A stretch of DNA of 21,698 nucleotides from Planctomycetes bacterium UBA2386. Lineage in GTDB: Bacteria > Planctomycetota > UBA1135 > UBA2386. Of the stretch, positions 6,960 to 14,017 are shown piece after piece. Under the pieces are notes generated by a model, which saw nothing but the letters and a program-made list of their open reading frames with translations, searched no databases and was not told the DNA's origin. A program made the translations under genes and the position numbers. How positions within the stretch are numbered: the stretch's first letter is position 1; each line of letters starts with the position of its first letter. Location: positions 1 to 21,698 of the forward strand of contig DDSQ01000074.1 in assembly GCA_002343845.1 (NCBI GenBank), written 5' to 3'.

Positions 6960-8300
6960 TCAGCGCGGCGGCAGGGCCGCGAACGCGGCGAGCAGTTCGG
7001 CGCGTGGCGGCGCCCTGCCGCCAAAGCGCGCGGCGTCGAGGTCGGCGTGCAGCGCCCGCAGCCGCGCCGTCGCCGCCCCGGCCGGCAACCGTGCCCATCC
7101 ATCAGCCGACCAGTCGACGACGCCGACGCGAGCGGCGAGCACGCGTTCGAACGCAACGAGCAGCGCAGCGGCATCGCCATCGGCCGCCGTCGCCAACGCG
7201 CGCTCGGCCGCTGCCGTCAGCAGAACGTGGCGACGCCGCCGCTGGTGACGAAAGCGCAGGCCGACGAGCGCGCCGCAGACGAGCCCCACGGCCGCCGTCC
7301 ACCACCACGATGGCCGCCGCTCCGCCGCAGCGCTCTCCGCATCGGCGGCGATCAGTTCGCGCACGCGCGCTGGCAGCTCGGCGGCCGCCGGTTCGACGCG
7401 CAACGGGACGGGCGCCGTCATGAGCGTCACGTAGTCACCAGTTTGCGGCGAGAACACCACGAACGGCAACGCCGGGATCGTGGTCGTCCCGGCCCGCAGC
7501 GCCAACACGTCGTAGACGAACGCGCGCCGATCGAACCGCTGCACATCCGGCGCGACGTCGGCGCCGACCACGCCCTGGTCGTGGAACCCCGGCACCCGGA
7601 TCGACGGCGTCGAGAAGTGCGCGAGGTTGCCGGTGCCGCGCACTTCGACGCGCAGCGCGAACGACTCGCCCATGCGCACGTCGCCGCGGTCGCAGCTCGC
7701 GACGACCTCGAACTCCCCCACGCCACCGGTGAACGCCGCAGGCACCGGCGGCAGTTCGCGCACGGACACCGACTCGACGCGCCCGGCGATCGTCGCTTCC
7801 TGCCGATCCACCGGTTGCCGCCCGCGCAGGAAGTCCTCCTGGAAGCGCGTCGCGAACGCGCAGCGCACCTGCACCGGCGCGAACTCCCGCAGGCCGGGTT
7901 CGCCGATCGCGACGCGCACGGCCAGTTCGAACAGCTCGTAGGTGTGGCGACCGATCGGCCGCGTGCCCACCGCCTGCAGCGGCAGCACGTCGCCGCCGAC
8001 CGCGGTGCGCTGCCGCACCACCGACGCAGCCAGCGGCTCGACGTTCGCCGTGACGTCAGCCGTCGACGTCAGCCACGGCACGAGCACCTGGAACGGCAGG
8101 TCGAGCGGCCGCTGGAACAACGGCACCGCGCGGCTGCGCAGCCACTCCGTTTCGCAGCCGACGACCACGCGCAGCACGAACGGCTCGAACTGCCAGACCT
8201 GCGGCGGCATGCCGTGCACTTCGACGAACACCGGGGGCGGGTCCTGCGCCGGCAGCGCCACTCCCACGCCCACCAGCAGCACCGCAGCGCGCACGATCAC
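6960..8300 (-). CDS. batD: BatD-like oxygen-tolerance protein
   Basis: A 446-residue envelope protein. A signal peptide at residues 1-19 (core RAAVLLVGVGVALPAQ) precedes a long beta-rich periplasmic region. That region contains repeated immunoglobulin-like segments such as GEFEVVASCDRGDVRMGESFALRVEVRG-type strands and a GNLAHFSTPSIRVPGF element. A single membrane helix lies near 331-348 (WWWTAAVGLVCGALVGL), followed by a ~96-residue cytoplasmic helical tail. This architecture matches BatD, the last member of Bat operons, whose precise biochemical role is unknown. The start is GTG at 8300, which overlaps the preceding stop as GTGA; GTG at 8294 is an alternative. A longer frame running upstream to about 9578 is just open GC-rich sequence, not part of the gene. 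Confidence 0.85.
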   Translation of the reverse strand: MIVRAAVLLVGVGVALPAQDPPPVFVEVHGMPPQVWQFEPFVLRVVVGCETEWLRSRAVPLFQRPLDLPFQVLVPWLTSTADVTANVEPLAASVVRQRTAVGGDVLPLQAVGTRPIGRHTYELFELAVRVAIGEPGLREFAPVQVRCAFATRFQEDFLRGRQPVDRQEATIAGRVESVSVRELPPVPAAFTGGVGEFEVVASCDRGDVRMGESFALRVEVRGTGNLAHFSTPSIRVPGFHDQGVVGADVAPDVQRFDRRAFVYDVLALRAGTTTIPALPFVVFSPQTGDYVTLMTAPVPLRVEPAAAELPARVRELIAADAESAAAERRPSWWWTAAVGLVCGALVGLRFRHQRRRRHVLLTAAAERALATAADGDAAALLVAFERVLAARVGVVDWSADGWARLPAGAATARLRALHADLDAARFGGRAPPRAELLAAFAALPPR

Positions 8301-9034
8301 CACGCGCGCGCCCCCTGCACGACCGCTTGGCGCAGTTCGTCGCGCCGCGAAGAACGCTTCTGCTCGTCGCGCGTGACGACGCGCTGCCGAAGCCGCGCCA
8401 GCTCGGCGGCGCCGAGACGATCCGGTGTGAGTTCGGGCGCGGCGACTTCGGGCGTTGGTTTGGTGTCGGGGCTCGGCGGCGGCGGCCCAGCGGGGTTGGG
8501 CTCCTGCTTTGCGTCGGGCGTCGCGGCCGCGGCCTGCCGGCGTCGCAGTTCCTCGACGGCTGCGCGCGCCCGCTCGGCGTTGCGCGTCGCCGCCGGCCAC
8601 TGACCTCGCAGCGAAGCGGCGCGCTCGAACCCGGCAGCGGCGCGTTCCATCTGGCTGATCGCCGCCGCCCACGCCATCGGCTCGGCGTCGGGCAGGGCGG
8701 CGGCCGCAGCGCTGCGTTCGGCGCGCTGGCTCTGCGCCATCGCGACGAGGAACTCGCCGTCGGCGGCCCGGCTGCCCGACGCATCGCGCAGCCACGGCAA
8801 CACCGCGGCTTCCGCATCGCCGCTGCGCTGCACGCGCAGCGCGGCCAGCGCGAGGTTCCACCGCAGTTCGTCGCTCGCCGACTCGCCGGCGGCCGCGGCG
8901 GCGGCCTGGAAGCCGGCGAACGCGGCCTCGAAGCGCTCCGCGCGGTAGTCGGCGACCGCGGCGGCGAACGCCGAGGGAACCTGCGCCGGCAGGCCGACCA
9001 CCAACGCGACGGCGAGCACGCACGCCAGGCGCAT
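8297..9034 (-). CDS. BatC-like exported TPR protein
   Basis: A 245-residue protein with an N-terminal signal peptide (MRLACVLAVALVVGLPAQ). A helical region follows with TPR-like character (FAAAVADYRAERFEAAFAGF, then SDELRWNLALAALRVQ), then an Ala-rich helix (~110-165) and a Pro-rich linker (~175-195). The charged C-terminal helix ends in ARAW, reminiscent of the terminal DW of other BatC/BatE proteins. TPR members of Bat operons are thought to scaffold the complex of vWA proteins BatA and BatB. The ATG at 9034 shares one base with the batB stop (TGATG), and its own stop overlaps batD (GTGA). A GGAG lies just upstream. The assignment rests on operon position plus signal and TPR features, not on strong sequence identity. 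Confidence 0.75.
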   Translation of the reverse strand: MRLACVLAVALVVGLPAQVPSAFAAAVADYRAERFEAAFAGFQAAAAAAGESASDELRWNLALAALRVQRSGDAEAAVLPWLRDASGSRAADGEFLVAMAQSQRAERSAAAAALPDAEPMAWAAAISQMERAAAGFERAASLRGQWPAATRNAERARAAVEELRRRQAAAATPDAKQEPNPAGPPPPSPDTKPTPEVAAPELTPDRLGAAELARLRQRVVTRDEQKRSSRRDELRQAVVQGARAW

Positions 9035-10011
9035 CAGCGACTCCGTTCGCGCAGGCATGCGCGCAGCATCCAGAGCAGGAACGCGGCCAGCAAGGGCAGG
9101 GCGGCAACGTGCACGGGCACGAGGCGGCCTTCGCGCACCGCGGCCGCGCGCGCGGCCGGCGCCAGCACGGTGTCGTGCAGCGCGCCCAGCGCACCGGGCG
9201 CGAGCCGCTCGAAACGCCCGCCGCCGGCCGCGGCGAGCGCACGCAGGTTCGCGAGTTCGAGGCGCGAGACGACTTCCTGGCCATCGCCATCGCGCAGGAA
9301 CGCCTCGCCGCCGCTCGTCGCGACCACGATCTTGCTGCCCGCGGGATCGCCGACGCCGAACGTGTGCACGACGTGGCCGGCTTCGGCCGCGCGTGCCGCC
9401 GCCGCCGAGCCGTTGCCGACGAAGTCCTCGCCGTCGCCCAGCACGACGATCGCGCCGCCTGCCCCCGCCCGGTCGAGCAGGTCCGAGGCGAGTTGCACGG
9501 CAGCCCCGGGGTCGGTGCCGCCGGCGAGGTCCGCACCCGCGGCGAGTTCGCGCGCCAGCGCGGCGACGGCGGCGCCATCCGTGGTCAACGGCGCGCGCAG
9601 CGCCGCGGTGCCCGCGAAGGCGACCAGGCCCATCCGCGAGCGATCGAGCGTACGCGCCAGTTCGTCGATCGCCTGCTGCACGGCGGCGAGGCGCGTGGGC
9701 GACGCATCGCGACACGCCATCGACCACGACACGTCGACGCAGAGCACGACGTCGGCACCGCCATCGCCGTCGTCGCCGGGCGCGATCGGCTGCAGCAGCG
9801 CGATGCCGACCAGCGCCAGCGCTCCGGCATCGAGCAGCCGGCGCGTTCGCGCCCAGCGACGCACGCCGGTCAGCACATCATCGCGCGGCCCGACGGCGGC
9901 ACACCGCCGCCGCTCGGCGTGTTCGCCGAAGCGATCGGCCAGCCACACGGCTGGCGGCACCAGGAGGAGCCACGGCCACCACGCGGGCCACGCGAACCAG
10001 AGGTCGTTCAC
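9034..10011 (-). CDS. batB: BatB-like membrane vWA-domain protein
   Basis: A 325-residue inner-membrane protein. Two N-terminal hydrophobic segments (about residues 8-25 and 59-76) precede a von Willebrand A domain whose metal-ion site DVSWS is intact (D93, S95, S97). Later vWA elements include AFAGTAALRAPLTTD and VVLGDGEDF. A third membrane helix near 298-318 (AALPLLAAFLLWML) closes the protein. This is the standard BatA/BatB layout, with the vWA domain in the periplasm between membrane anchors. The GTG at 10011 is chosen because it overlaps the batA stop (GTGA) and leaves the first membrane segment at the N-terminus. A longer frame from 10095 would overlap batA by 88 bases. BatB usually acts with BatA and TPR partners. 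Confidence 0.88.
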   Translation of the reverse strand: MNDLWFAWPAWWPWLLLVPPAVWLADRFGEHAERRRCAAVGPRDDVLTGVRRWARTRRLLDAGALALVGIALLQPIAPGDDGDGGADVVLCVDVSWSMACRDASPTRLAAVQQAIDELARTLDRSRMGLVAFAGTAALRAPLTTDGAAVAALARELAAGADLAGGTDPGAAVQLASDLLDRAGAGGAIVVLGDGEDFVGNGSAAAARAAEAGHVVHTFGVGDPAGSKIVVATSGGEAFLRDGDGQEVVSRLELANLRALAAAGGGRFERLAPGALGALHDTVLAPAARAAAVREGRLVPVHVAALPLLAAFLLWMLRACLRERSR

Positions 10012-11012
10012 CACGACCTCCGCAACCACAGCACCGAGAGACAGCGGGCGAGGGCCGCGAGGCCAAGTGCCACCGCGAGCACCGCGGGATACCACTCGCG
10101 CTCGACCAGCTTCGGCGGCGGCGGCGGCGCCGTCTCGAGCCGATCGATCGCCGCGTACACGGCCGCCAGCGCGCGCGCGTCGCCGGCCGTGAAGTGGCGG
10201 CCACCCGTGGTCGCCGCGAGCTGCTGCACCGCGGTCGTGTCGACCGGCACCACGCGCCCGTCGGGCTTCCGGTTGCCGCTGCCGACCTGGATCGTGTGCA
10301 CGCGGATGCCAGCGGCCGCGCAGAGCTGGGCTGCGTGCAGCGGCGCGATTTCGTCGGGCGCGAGTTCGTGGGCGACGTTCTCCTCGCCGTCGGTGACGAC
10401 GACCACCACCTTGCCGCCGCCCGGCGAACGTTCGAGCGACGCCGCGGCGGTCGCCACTGCGGCACCGATCGCGGTCGCGTCCTCGGGCCCGTCGCGTTCG
10501 ACCATCGGCAGGGCCGCGAGCAGTTCGGTGCAGGCGTCGTGGTCGCGCGTCGGTGGGCAGCGCAGGTCGCTGTAGCGCGCGAACGAGACGAAACCGACGC
10601 GGTCCTGCGGGCGCGCGCGCACGAACGCGGCGGCGACTTCACGACCGACGTCGTGGCGCGTGCGGCCAGGCGCGAGGTCGTCGGCCGCCATCGACGAGCT
10701 GTGGTCGAGGCACAACAGGATCGTGCGACCGGGCGGGTCCGCGGCGACTTCGCGCAGCACCACCGGTCGCGCCATCGCCACGACGACCAGCGCGAGCATG
10801 GCCGTGTGCAGCAGCGCCGGCAGCAGCCAGCAGCGCGCCCGGGCCGTCCGCGGCAGCGGCGCCGGCGACGACGGGTCACGGAACAGCCAGGCCGGAGCGA
10901 AGTGCGTGCGTTCGAGGTGTCGCCAGCGCAGCCACGCGGCGACGACGAGCAACGGCAGCAGCCACAGCCATGCCGGTGCACTCAGGACGAAGCCCGTGCT
11001 CGCGGCGATCAC
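10008..11012 (-). CDS. batA: BatA-like membrane vWA-domain protein
   Basis: A 334-residue protein with hydrophobic segments at about 12-28 and 63-82, then a vWA domain with an intact metal site DHSSS (D103, S105, S107). Further vWA features are FVSFARYSDLRCPPTRD, DATAIGAAVATA (the threonine-bearing loop) and VVVVVTDGEEN. A C-terminal membrane helix (YPAVLAVALGLAALARCL) ends the protein. A Pro-rich run (PPPPPK) precedes that helix. The GTG start at 11012 overlaps the upstream stop (GTGA) and places the first membrane segment correctly. The order batA, batB, TPR, batD is that of the classical Bat (Bacteroides aerotolerance-type) operon. Confidence 0.88.
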   Translation of the reverse strand: MIAASTGFVLSAPAWLWLLPLLVVAAWLRWRHLERTHFAPAWLFRDPSSPAPLPRTARARCWLLPALLHTAMLALVVVAMARPVVLREVAADPPGRTILLCLDHSSSMAADDLAPGRTRHDVGREVAAAFVRARPQDRVGFVSFARYSDLRCPPTRDHDACTELLAALPMVERDGPEDATAIGAAVATAAASLERSPGGGKVVVVVTDGEENVAHELAPDEIAPLHAAQLCAAAGIRVHTIQVGSGNRKPDGRVVPVDTTAVQQLAATTGGRHFTAGDARALAAVYAAIDRLETAPPPPPKLVEREWYPAVLAVALGLAALARCLSVLWLRRSW

Positions 11013-11506
11013 GAAGCACCACCCGCGACCGCCACCGCATAGTCGACCGCGAGGTCGCGCCAGCGGGCGGCCTGCTCCGGCTGCGGCGCCGCCGCCGCGA
11101 ACAGCACGCCATCGCAGGCCGCGAGGCACGGCTCGAGCTGCGCGGCCGACGGCACCCGCGCCAGCAGTTCTTCGCTGGTCGCGACGTCGCCCCGCACGCC
11201 GAAGCGTTCGCTGCAGTGCTGCCGCACCAGCGCCTTGAGCCGCGCGCAGAACGGCGCCACGTCGTCGGCGTCGGTCGGCAGCGCGAGCGCACGCAGGAGC
11301 GCGAGCGCCGGCGGTGCCGACTCCGGAGGCGCCGGGGCCGCCGCCACGACCGCGGGGCGCCGCTGCGCCCGTCGCCAGGCGAACACCACCGCGACCACGG
11401 CCAGCGCCGCCACCCACCAGAACGACCCGAGCCCCGCCGGCAGATCGCGCACGTCACCGGGCCACTCGAGCGCGACCAACGGCTCCTGCGGTGCCGTTGC
11501 CGTCAT
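11009..11506 (-). CDS. DUF4381-like membrane protein of the Bat operon
   Basis: A 165-residue protein with a short periplasmic N-terminus rich in Pro (PGDVRDLPAGLGSFWW), one membrane helix near 28-44 and a cytoplasmic Ala/Pro linker. A helical domain follows (APFCARLKALVRQHCSERFGV, then SEELLARV). This matches the small proteins that sit between DUF58 and BatA in many operons, usually annotated DUF4381. The function is unknown; membrane anchoring of the complex is a reasonable inference. It starts with ATG overlapping the DUF58 stop (ATGA) after a GAGG, and ends overlapping batA (GTGA). Confidence 0.75.
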   Translation of the reverse strand: MTATAPQEPLVALEWPGDVRDLPAGLGSFWWVAALAVVAVVFAWRRAQRRPAVVAAAPAPPESAPPALALLRALALPTDADDVAPFCARLKALVRQHCSERFGVRGDVATSEELLARVPSAAQLEPCLAACDGVLFAAAAPQPEQAARWRDLAVDYAVAVAGGAS

Positions 11507-12456
11507 CGACGCGCCTCGCGCAGCTGGCGACGACGGAAGAACCGCAGCAGCGGCCGGGCGACGGCGTCGCGGTCGGATTCGGCCGGCACCTCGATGTCGA
11601 TGCAGTCGACGCCGGCGCGCGCGAACTGTTCGTCGCGCTCGGCCCGCCAGAGCTGCACCCGGCGGTGCCATTCCGCCCGCACCGCGTGCGCAGCGAAGTC
11701 GACGACCGTCATCCGGCCGTCGATCGGATCGCAGGTGCGCAGCAGGATCGGCGGCGGTGCGAGCATCTCGCGCGGGATCGTGCGCACCGCGACCACGTCG
11801 TGGTGGTGCGCCAGCACAGCGAGCGTCGGCAGCGGTGCAACTCCAGCGAAGTCGGAGACGACGAACACCACGGTGCGGCGGCGGAAGCGCGCGGCGACGT
11901 GGCGCAGCAGCGCCTCGAGGTCGGCGACTCCGGGCGCGACCGGCCGCTCGACGACGTCGCGAAGGATCCGCAGCACGTGCCCGGCCCCCTTCTTCGGCAG
12001 CACCAGCCGATCAGCCCGGCCGTCGCCGGCGACCAGCCCGACGCGGTCGTGGTTGCCGATCGCCATCAGCCCGAGGCAGACCAGCAGCCGGGCGCCCGCC
12101 GAGCGCGACGACCAGACGCCGGTCCCCGCCGCCATGCCGGCACCGAGGTCCTGCACGAACACCAACGTTCGCTCGCGTTCCTCGACGAAGCGTTTGACGA
12201 ACGGCCGGCCGAGTCGCGCGGTGACGTTCCAGTCGACGACGCGCGGGTCGTCTCCCTCGACGTATTCGCGCACGTCGGCGAACTCGACGCCGCCACCGCG
12301 GAACGTCGACCGGAAGCCGCCTGCCAGCACGTCGGTGATCAACCGCCCCGGCTGCAGCTCGATCGCCCGCGCGAACGCCAGCACGTCCGCCACCGTCTCG
12401 GCGCCGCCGGATCCGGCGGCTGCGACTGCGGCGAGCGGGCGGCGCGAGAACGGCAT
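11503..12456 (-). CDS. DUF58 domain protein (vWA-like) with altered metal site
   Basis: A 317-residue cytoplasmic protein and the first gene of the Bat operon. The DUF58 signature is clear at residues ~57-93: VEFADVREYVEGDDPRVVDW, then NVTARLGRPFVKRFVEERE. The vWA-like fold follows, but the metal-binding position reads DLGAGM (103-108) instead of the usual DxSxS, so both serines are replaced by glycine. A later strand VVFVVSDFAG is normal. DUF58 proteins usually partner a MoxR-type AAA+ ATPase, and no moxR gene is visible in the window. The start at 12456 is the first Met; a later start near the conserved VADVLAFARAIEL region is possible. The upstream 132 bases are shared with the divergent response-regulator gene. 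Confidence 0.85.
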   Translation of the reverse strand: MPFSRRPLAAVAAAGSGGAETVADVLAFARAIELQPGRLITDVLAGGFRSTFRGGGVEFADVREYVEGDDPRVVDWNVTARLGRPFVKRFVEERERTLVFVQDLGAGMAAGTGVWSSRSAGARLLVCLGLMAIGNHDRVGLVAGDGRADRLVLPKKGAGHVLRILRDVVERPVAPGVADLEALLRHVAARFRRRTVVFVVSDFAGVAPLPTLAVLAHHHDVVAVRTIPREMLAPPPILLRTCDPIDGRMTVVDFAAHAVRAEWHRRVQLWRAERDEQFARAGVDCIDIEVPAESDRDAVARPLLRFFRRRQLREARR

Positions 12457-12547
12457 CGACGCGCCGCAAACTAGCCGGTACCGCCGGGCAAATCACGGCC
12501 GCCGCCCGCCCCTTCAGCCGCCGGCGACCGTCGGCCGATGACGACGT

Positions 12548-12563
12548 GTCGCACCGATGCGAC
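12548..12563. promoter_or_regulatory. Inverted repeat in the divergent intergenic region
   Basis: GTCGCA (12548-12553) and TGCGAC (12558-12563) form perfect 6-bp arms around CCGA, 25 bases before the response-regulator ATG. The 132-base gap (12457-12588) must hold promoters for both directions, but I found no convincing sigma-70 or sigma-54 box in it. The repeat could be an operator or a leader hairpin, or chance. Confidence 0.25.
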
Positions 12564-12588
12564 GGCGCGTCGCGCGCGCACGACTGCC

Positions 12589-13959
12589 ATGACCAAGATC
12601 CTCGTCGCCGATCCCGACTCCCGCTCGAGGGACGAACTGCGCGCGCTGCTCACGGCGCGCGGCTACGAGTTCGATGCCGCCACCGACTTCGCGGCGGCGG
12701 TGGCCCCGATCCGCGACGGCGACGTCGACCTCGTCCTGTGCGACCTCGGCCTGCCTGGCGGCGGCGGCATGCAACTGCTGCAGGAAGTGCAGCAGGTCCA
12801 CCCGGACACCGCCGTCGTGCTGCTGTCGGCGTTCGGTTCGGTCCAGGACGCCGTGCAGGCGATGCGCCACGGCGCCGCCGACTTCCTCGGCAAGCCGTTC
12901 GCCGGCGACCAGGTGCTGGTCGCCGTCGATCGCGCGCTCGCCAAGTCGGCGTTGCTGCGCGAGAACCAGCAGCTGAAGACCGCGCTCGACGATCGCCTGC
13001 GCCTCGACAACGTCATCGGCAGCGATCCGCGCATGCAGTCGATCTTCAAGACGGTGCGCGCGGTCGCCGACACGCGCACGACCGTGCTGATCACCGGCGA
13101 GTCCGGCACCGGCAAGACGCTGCTGGCGCGAGCGCTGCACGCCGCCAGTCCGCGCAAGGCCGGCCCGTTCGTCGAGGTGAACTGCGGGGCGCTGCCGGAG
13201 TCGCTGCTCGAGTCGGAGCTGTTCGGGCACTGCAAGGGCTCCTTCACCGGTGCGATCCGCGACAAGGTCGGCAAGTTCGAGGCCGCGGCCGGCGGCACGA
13301 TCTTCCTCGACGAGATCGGCACCAGCAGCAAGGCGTTCCAGGTCAAGCTGCTGCGCGTGCTGCAGGACCGCGTCATCGAACGCGTCGGCGACAACCGCAC
13401 GATCCCCGTCGACGTGCGCGTGGTCCTGGCGACCAACCGCGACCTGCGCCAGGCGGTCGCCGCCGGCGAGTTCCGCGAGGACCTCTACTACCGGATCCAC
13501 GTCGTCAGCATCGAGATGCCGCCGCTGCGTGAACGCAGCAGCGACATCGGTCCGCTGGCCACCCACTTCCTGCGCCGTTTCGCGGTCGAGCACGGCCGCC
13601 CGGCGCTGCGCTTCGCGCCCGCAGCGCTCGAAGCGCTGACGAACGGGGCCTGGCCCGGCAACGTGCGCCAGCTCGAGAACGTCGTCGAACGGGCCGTGGT
13701 GCTCGCCGCCGGTGCGACGATCGGCCTCGGCGACCTGCCGCCGATCGAGACCAGCGGCCGCCGCGAGAACGACGCCGCGCCGCCGCTCGACGCCGGCGCC
13801 GCCGTGATTCCACTGAAGGAAGCGCTGGTCGCACCGGAGCGCGCGATCATCGAACACGCGCTCGCGCACTGCGGCGGCAACCGCGAACGCGCGGCAGCGG
13901 TGCTCGGCATCAACCGCAGCACCCTGTTCCACAAACTCAAGCGGCTCGGGATCCGCTGA
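12589..13959 (+). CDS. NtrC-family sigma-54-dependent response regulator
   Basis: A 456-residue protein with the three classical domains. The receiver (1-120) has acidic residues D8 and D10, phospho-acceptor D52 in [10 protein letters not shown]80 and K102 in LGKPF. The AAA+ domain (~140-380) has Walker A GESGTGKT (170-177), the sigma-54 contact loop as GSFTGA (217-222; usual form GAFTGA) and Walker B FLDEIG (239-244). A Fis-type helix-turn-helix closes it ([27 protein letters not shown] region). It should activate sigma-54 promoters after phosphorylation. The start at 12589 is chosen because [11 protein letters not shown] matches receiver N-termini; an ATG at 12538 would add 17 non-conserved residues. 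No histidine kinase is adjacent. It diverges from the Bat operon and precedes the TPR gene, so its target is unclear. Confidence 0.93.
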   Translation: MTKILVADPDSRSRDELRALLTARGYEFDAATDFAAAVAPIRDGDVDLVLCDLGLPGGGGMQLLQEVQQVHPDTAVVLLSAFGSVQDAVQAMRHGAADFLGKPFAGDQVLVAVDRALAKSALLRENQQLKTALDDRLRLDNVIGSDPRMQSIFKTVRAVADTRTTVLITGESGTGKTLLARALHAASPRKAGPFVEVNCGALPESLLESELFGHCKGSFTGAIRDKVGKFEAAAGGTIFLDEIGTSSKAFQVKLLRVLQDRVIERVGDNRTIPVDVRVVLATNRDLRQAVAAGEFREDLYYRIHVVSIEMPPLRERSSDIGPLATHFLRRFAVEHGRPALRFAPAALEALTNGAWPGNVRQLENVVERAVVLAAGATIGLGDLPPIETSGRRENDAAPPLDAGAAVIPLKEALVAPERAIIEHALAHCGGNRERAAAVLGINRSTLFHKLKRLGIR

Positions 13960-14000
13960 CGACGCCACGGTTCGCCGCTCCGACTCCCGCCCACGACGGC

Positions 14001-14006
14001 TATAAG
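14001..14006 (+). promoter_or_regulatory. -10-like element before the large TPR gene
   Basis: TATAAG, unusual in such GC-rich DNA, lies 11 bases before the ATG at 14018 within the 58-base gap. No -35 match is seen at the right spacing. If used, the transcript would have a leader of only a few bases. Confidence 0.3.
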
Positions 14007-14017
14007 CACCCCGCCGA

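Noticed and set aside
6671..7180. N-terminal extension of the NIL-domain gene
   Set aside because: The frame stays open but would run through both tRNA genes on the opposite strand. The extra residues have no domain character.
6960..9578. An 872-codon minus-strand frame that could look like a fusion upstream of BatD
   Set aside because: The part above 8300 overlaps the BatC-like and BatB genes in another frame and is low-complexity. The signal peptide and GTGA overlap fix the true batD start at 8300.
12457..12588. Sigma-54 promoter for the Bat operon
   Set aside because: The best candidate on the minus strand (around TAGTTTGCGG) lacks the GG at the required distance from GC. No TGGCAC-N5-TTGC match was found in this gap or in 13960-14017.
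12514..13968. 484-codon minus-strand open frame opposite the response regulator
   Set aside because: The sense frame has intact receiver, AAA+ and helix-turn-helix motifs. The antisense product is rich in D/R/Q with no known fold.
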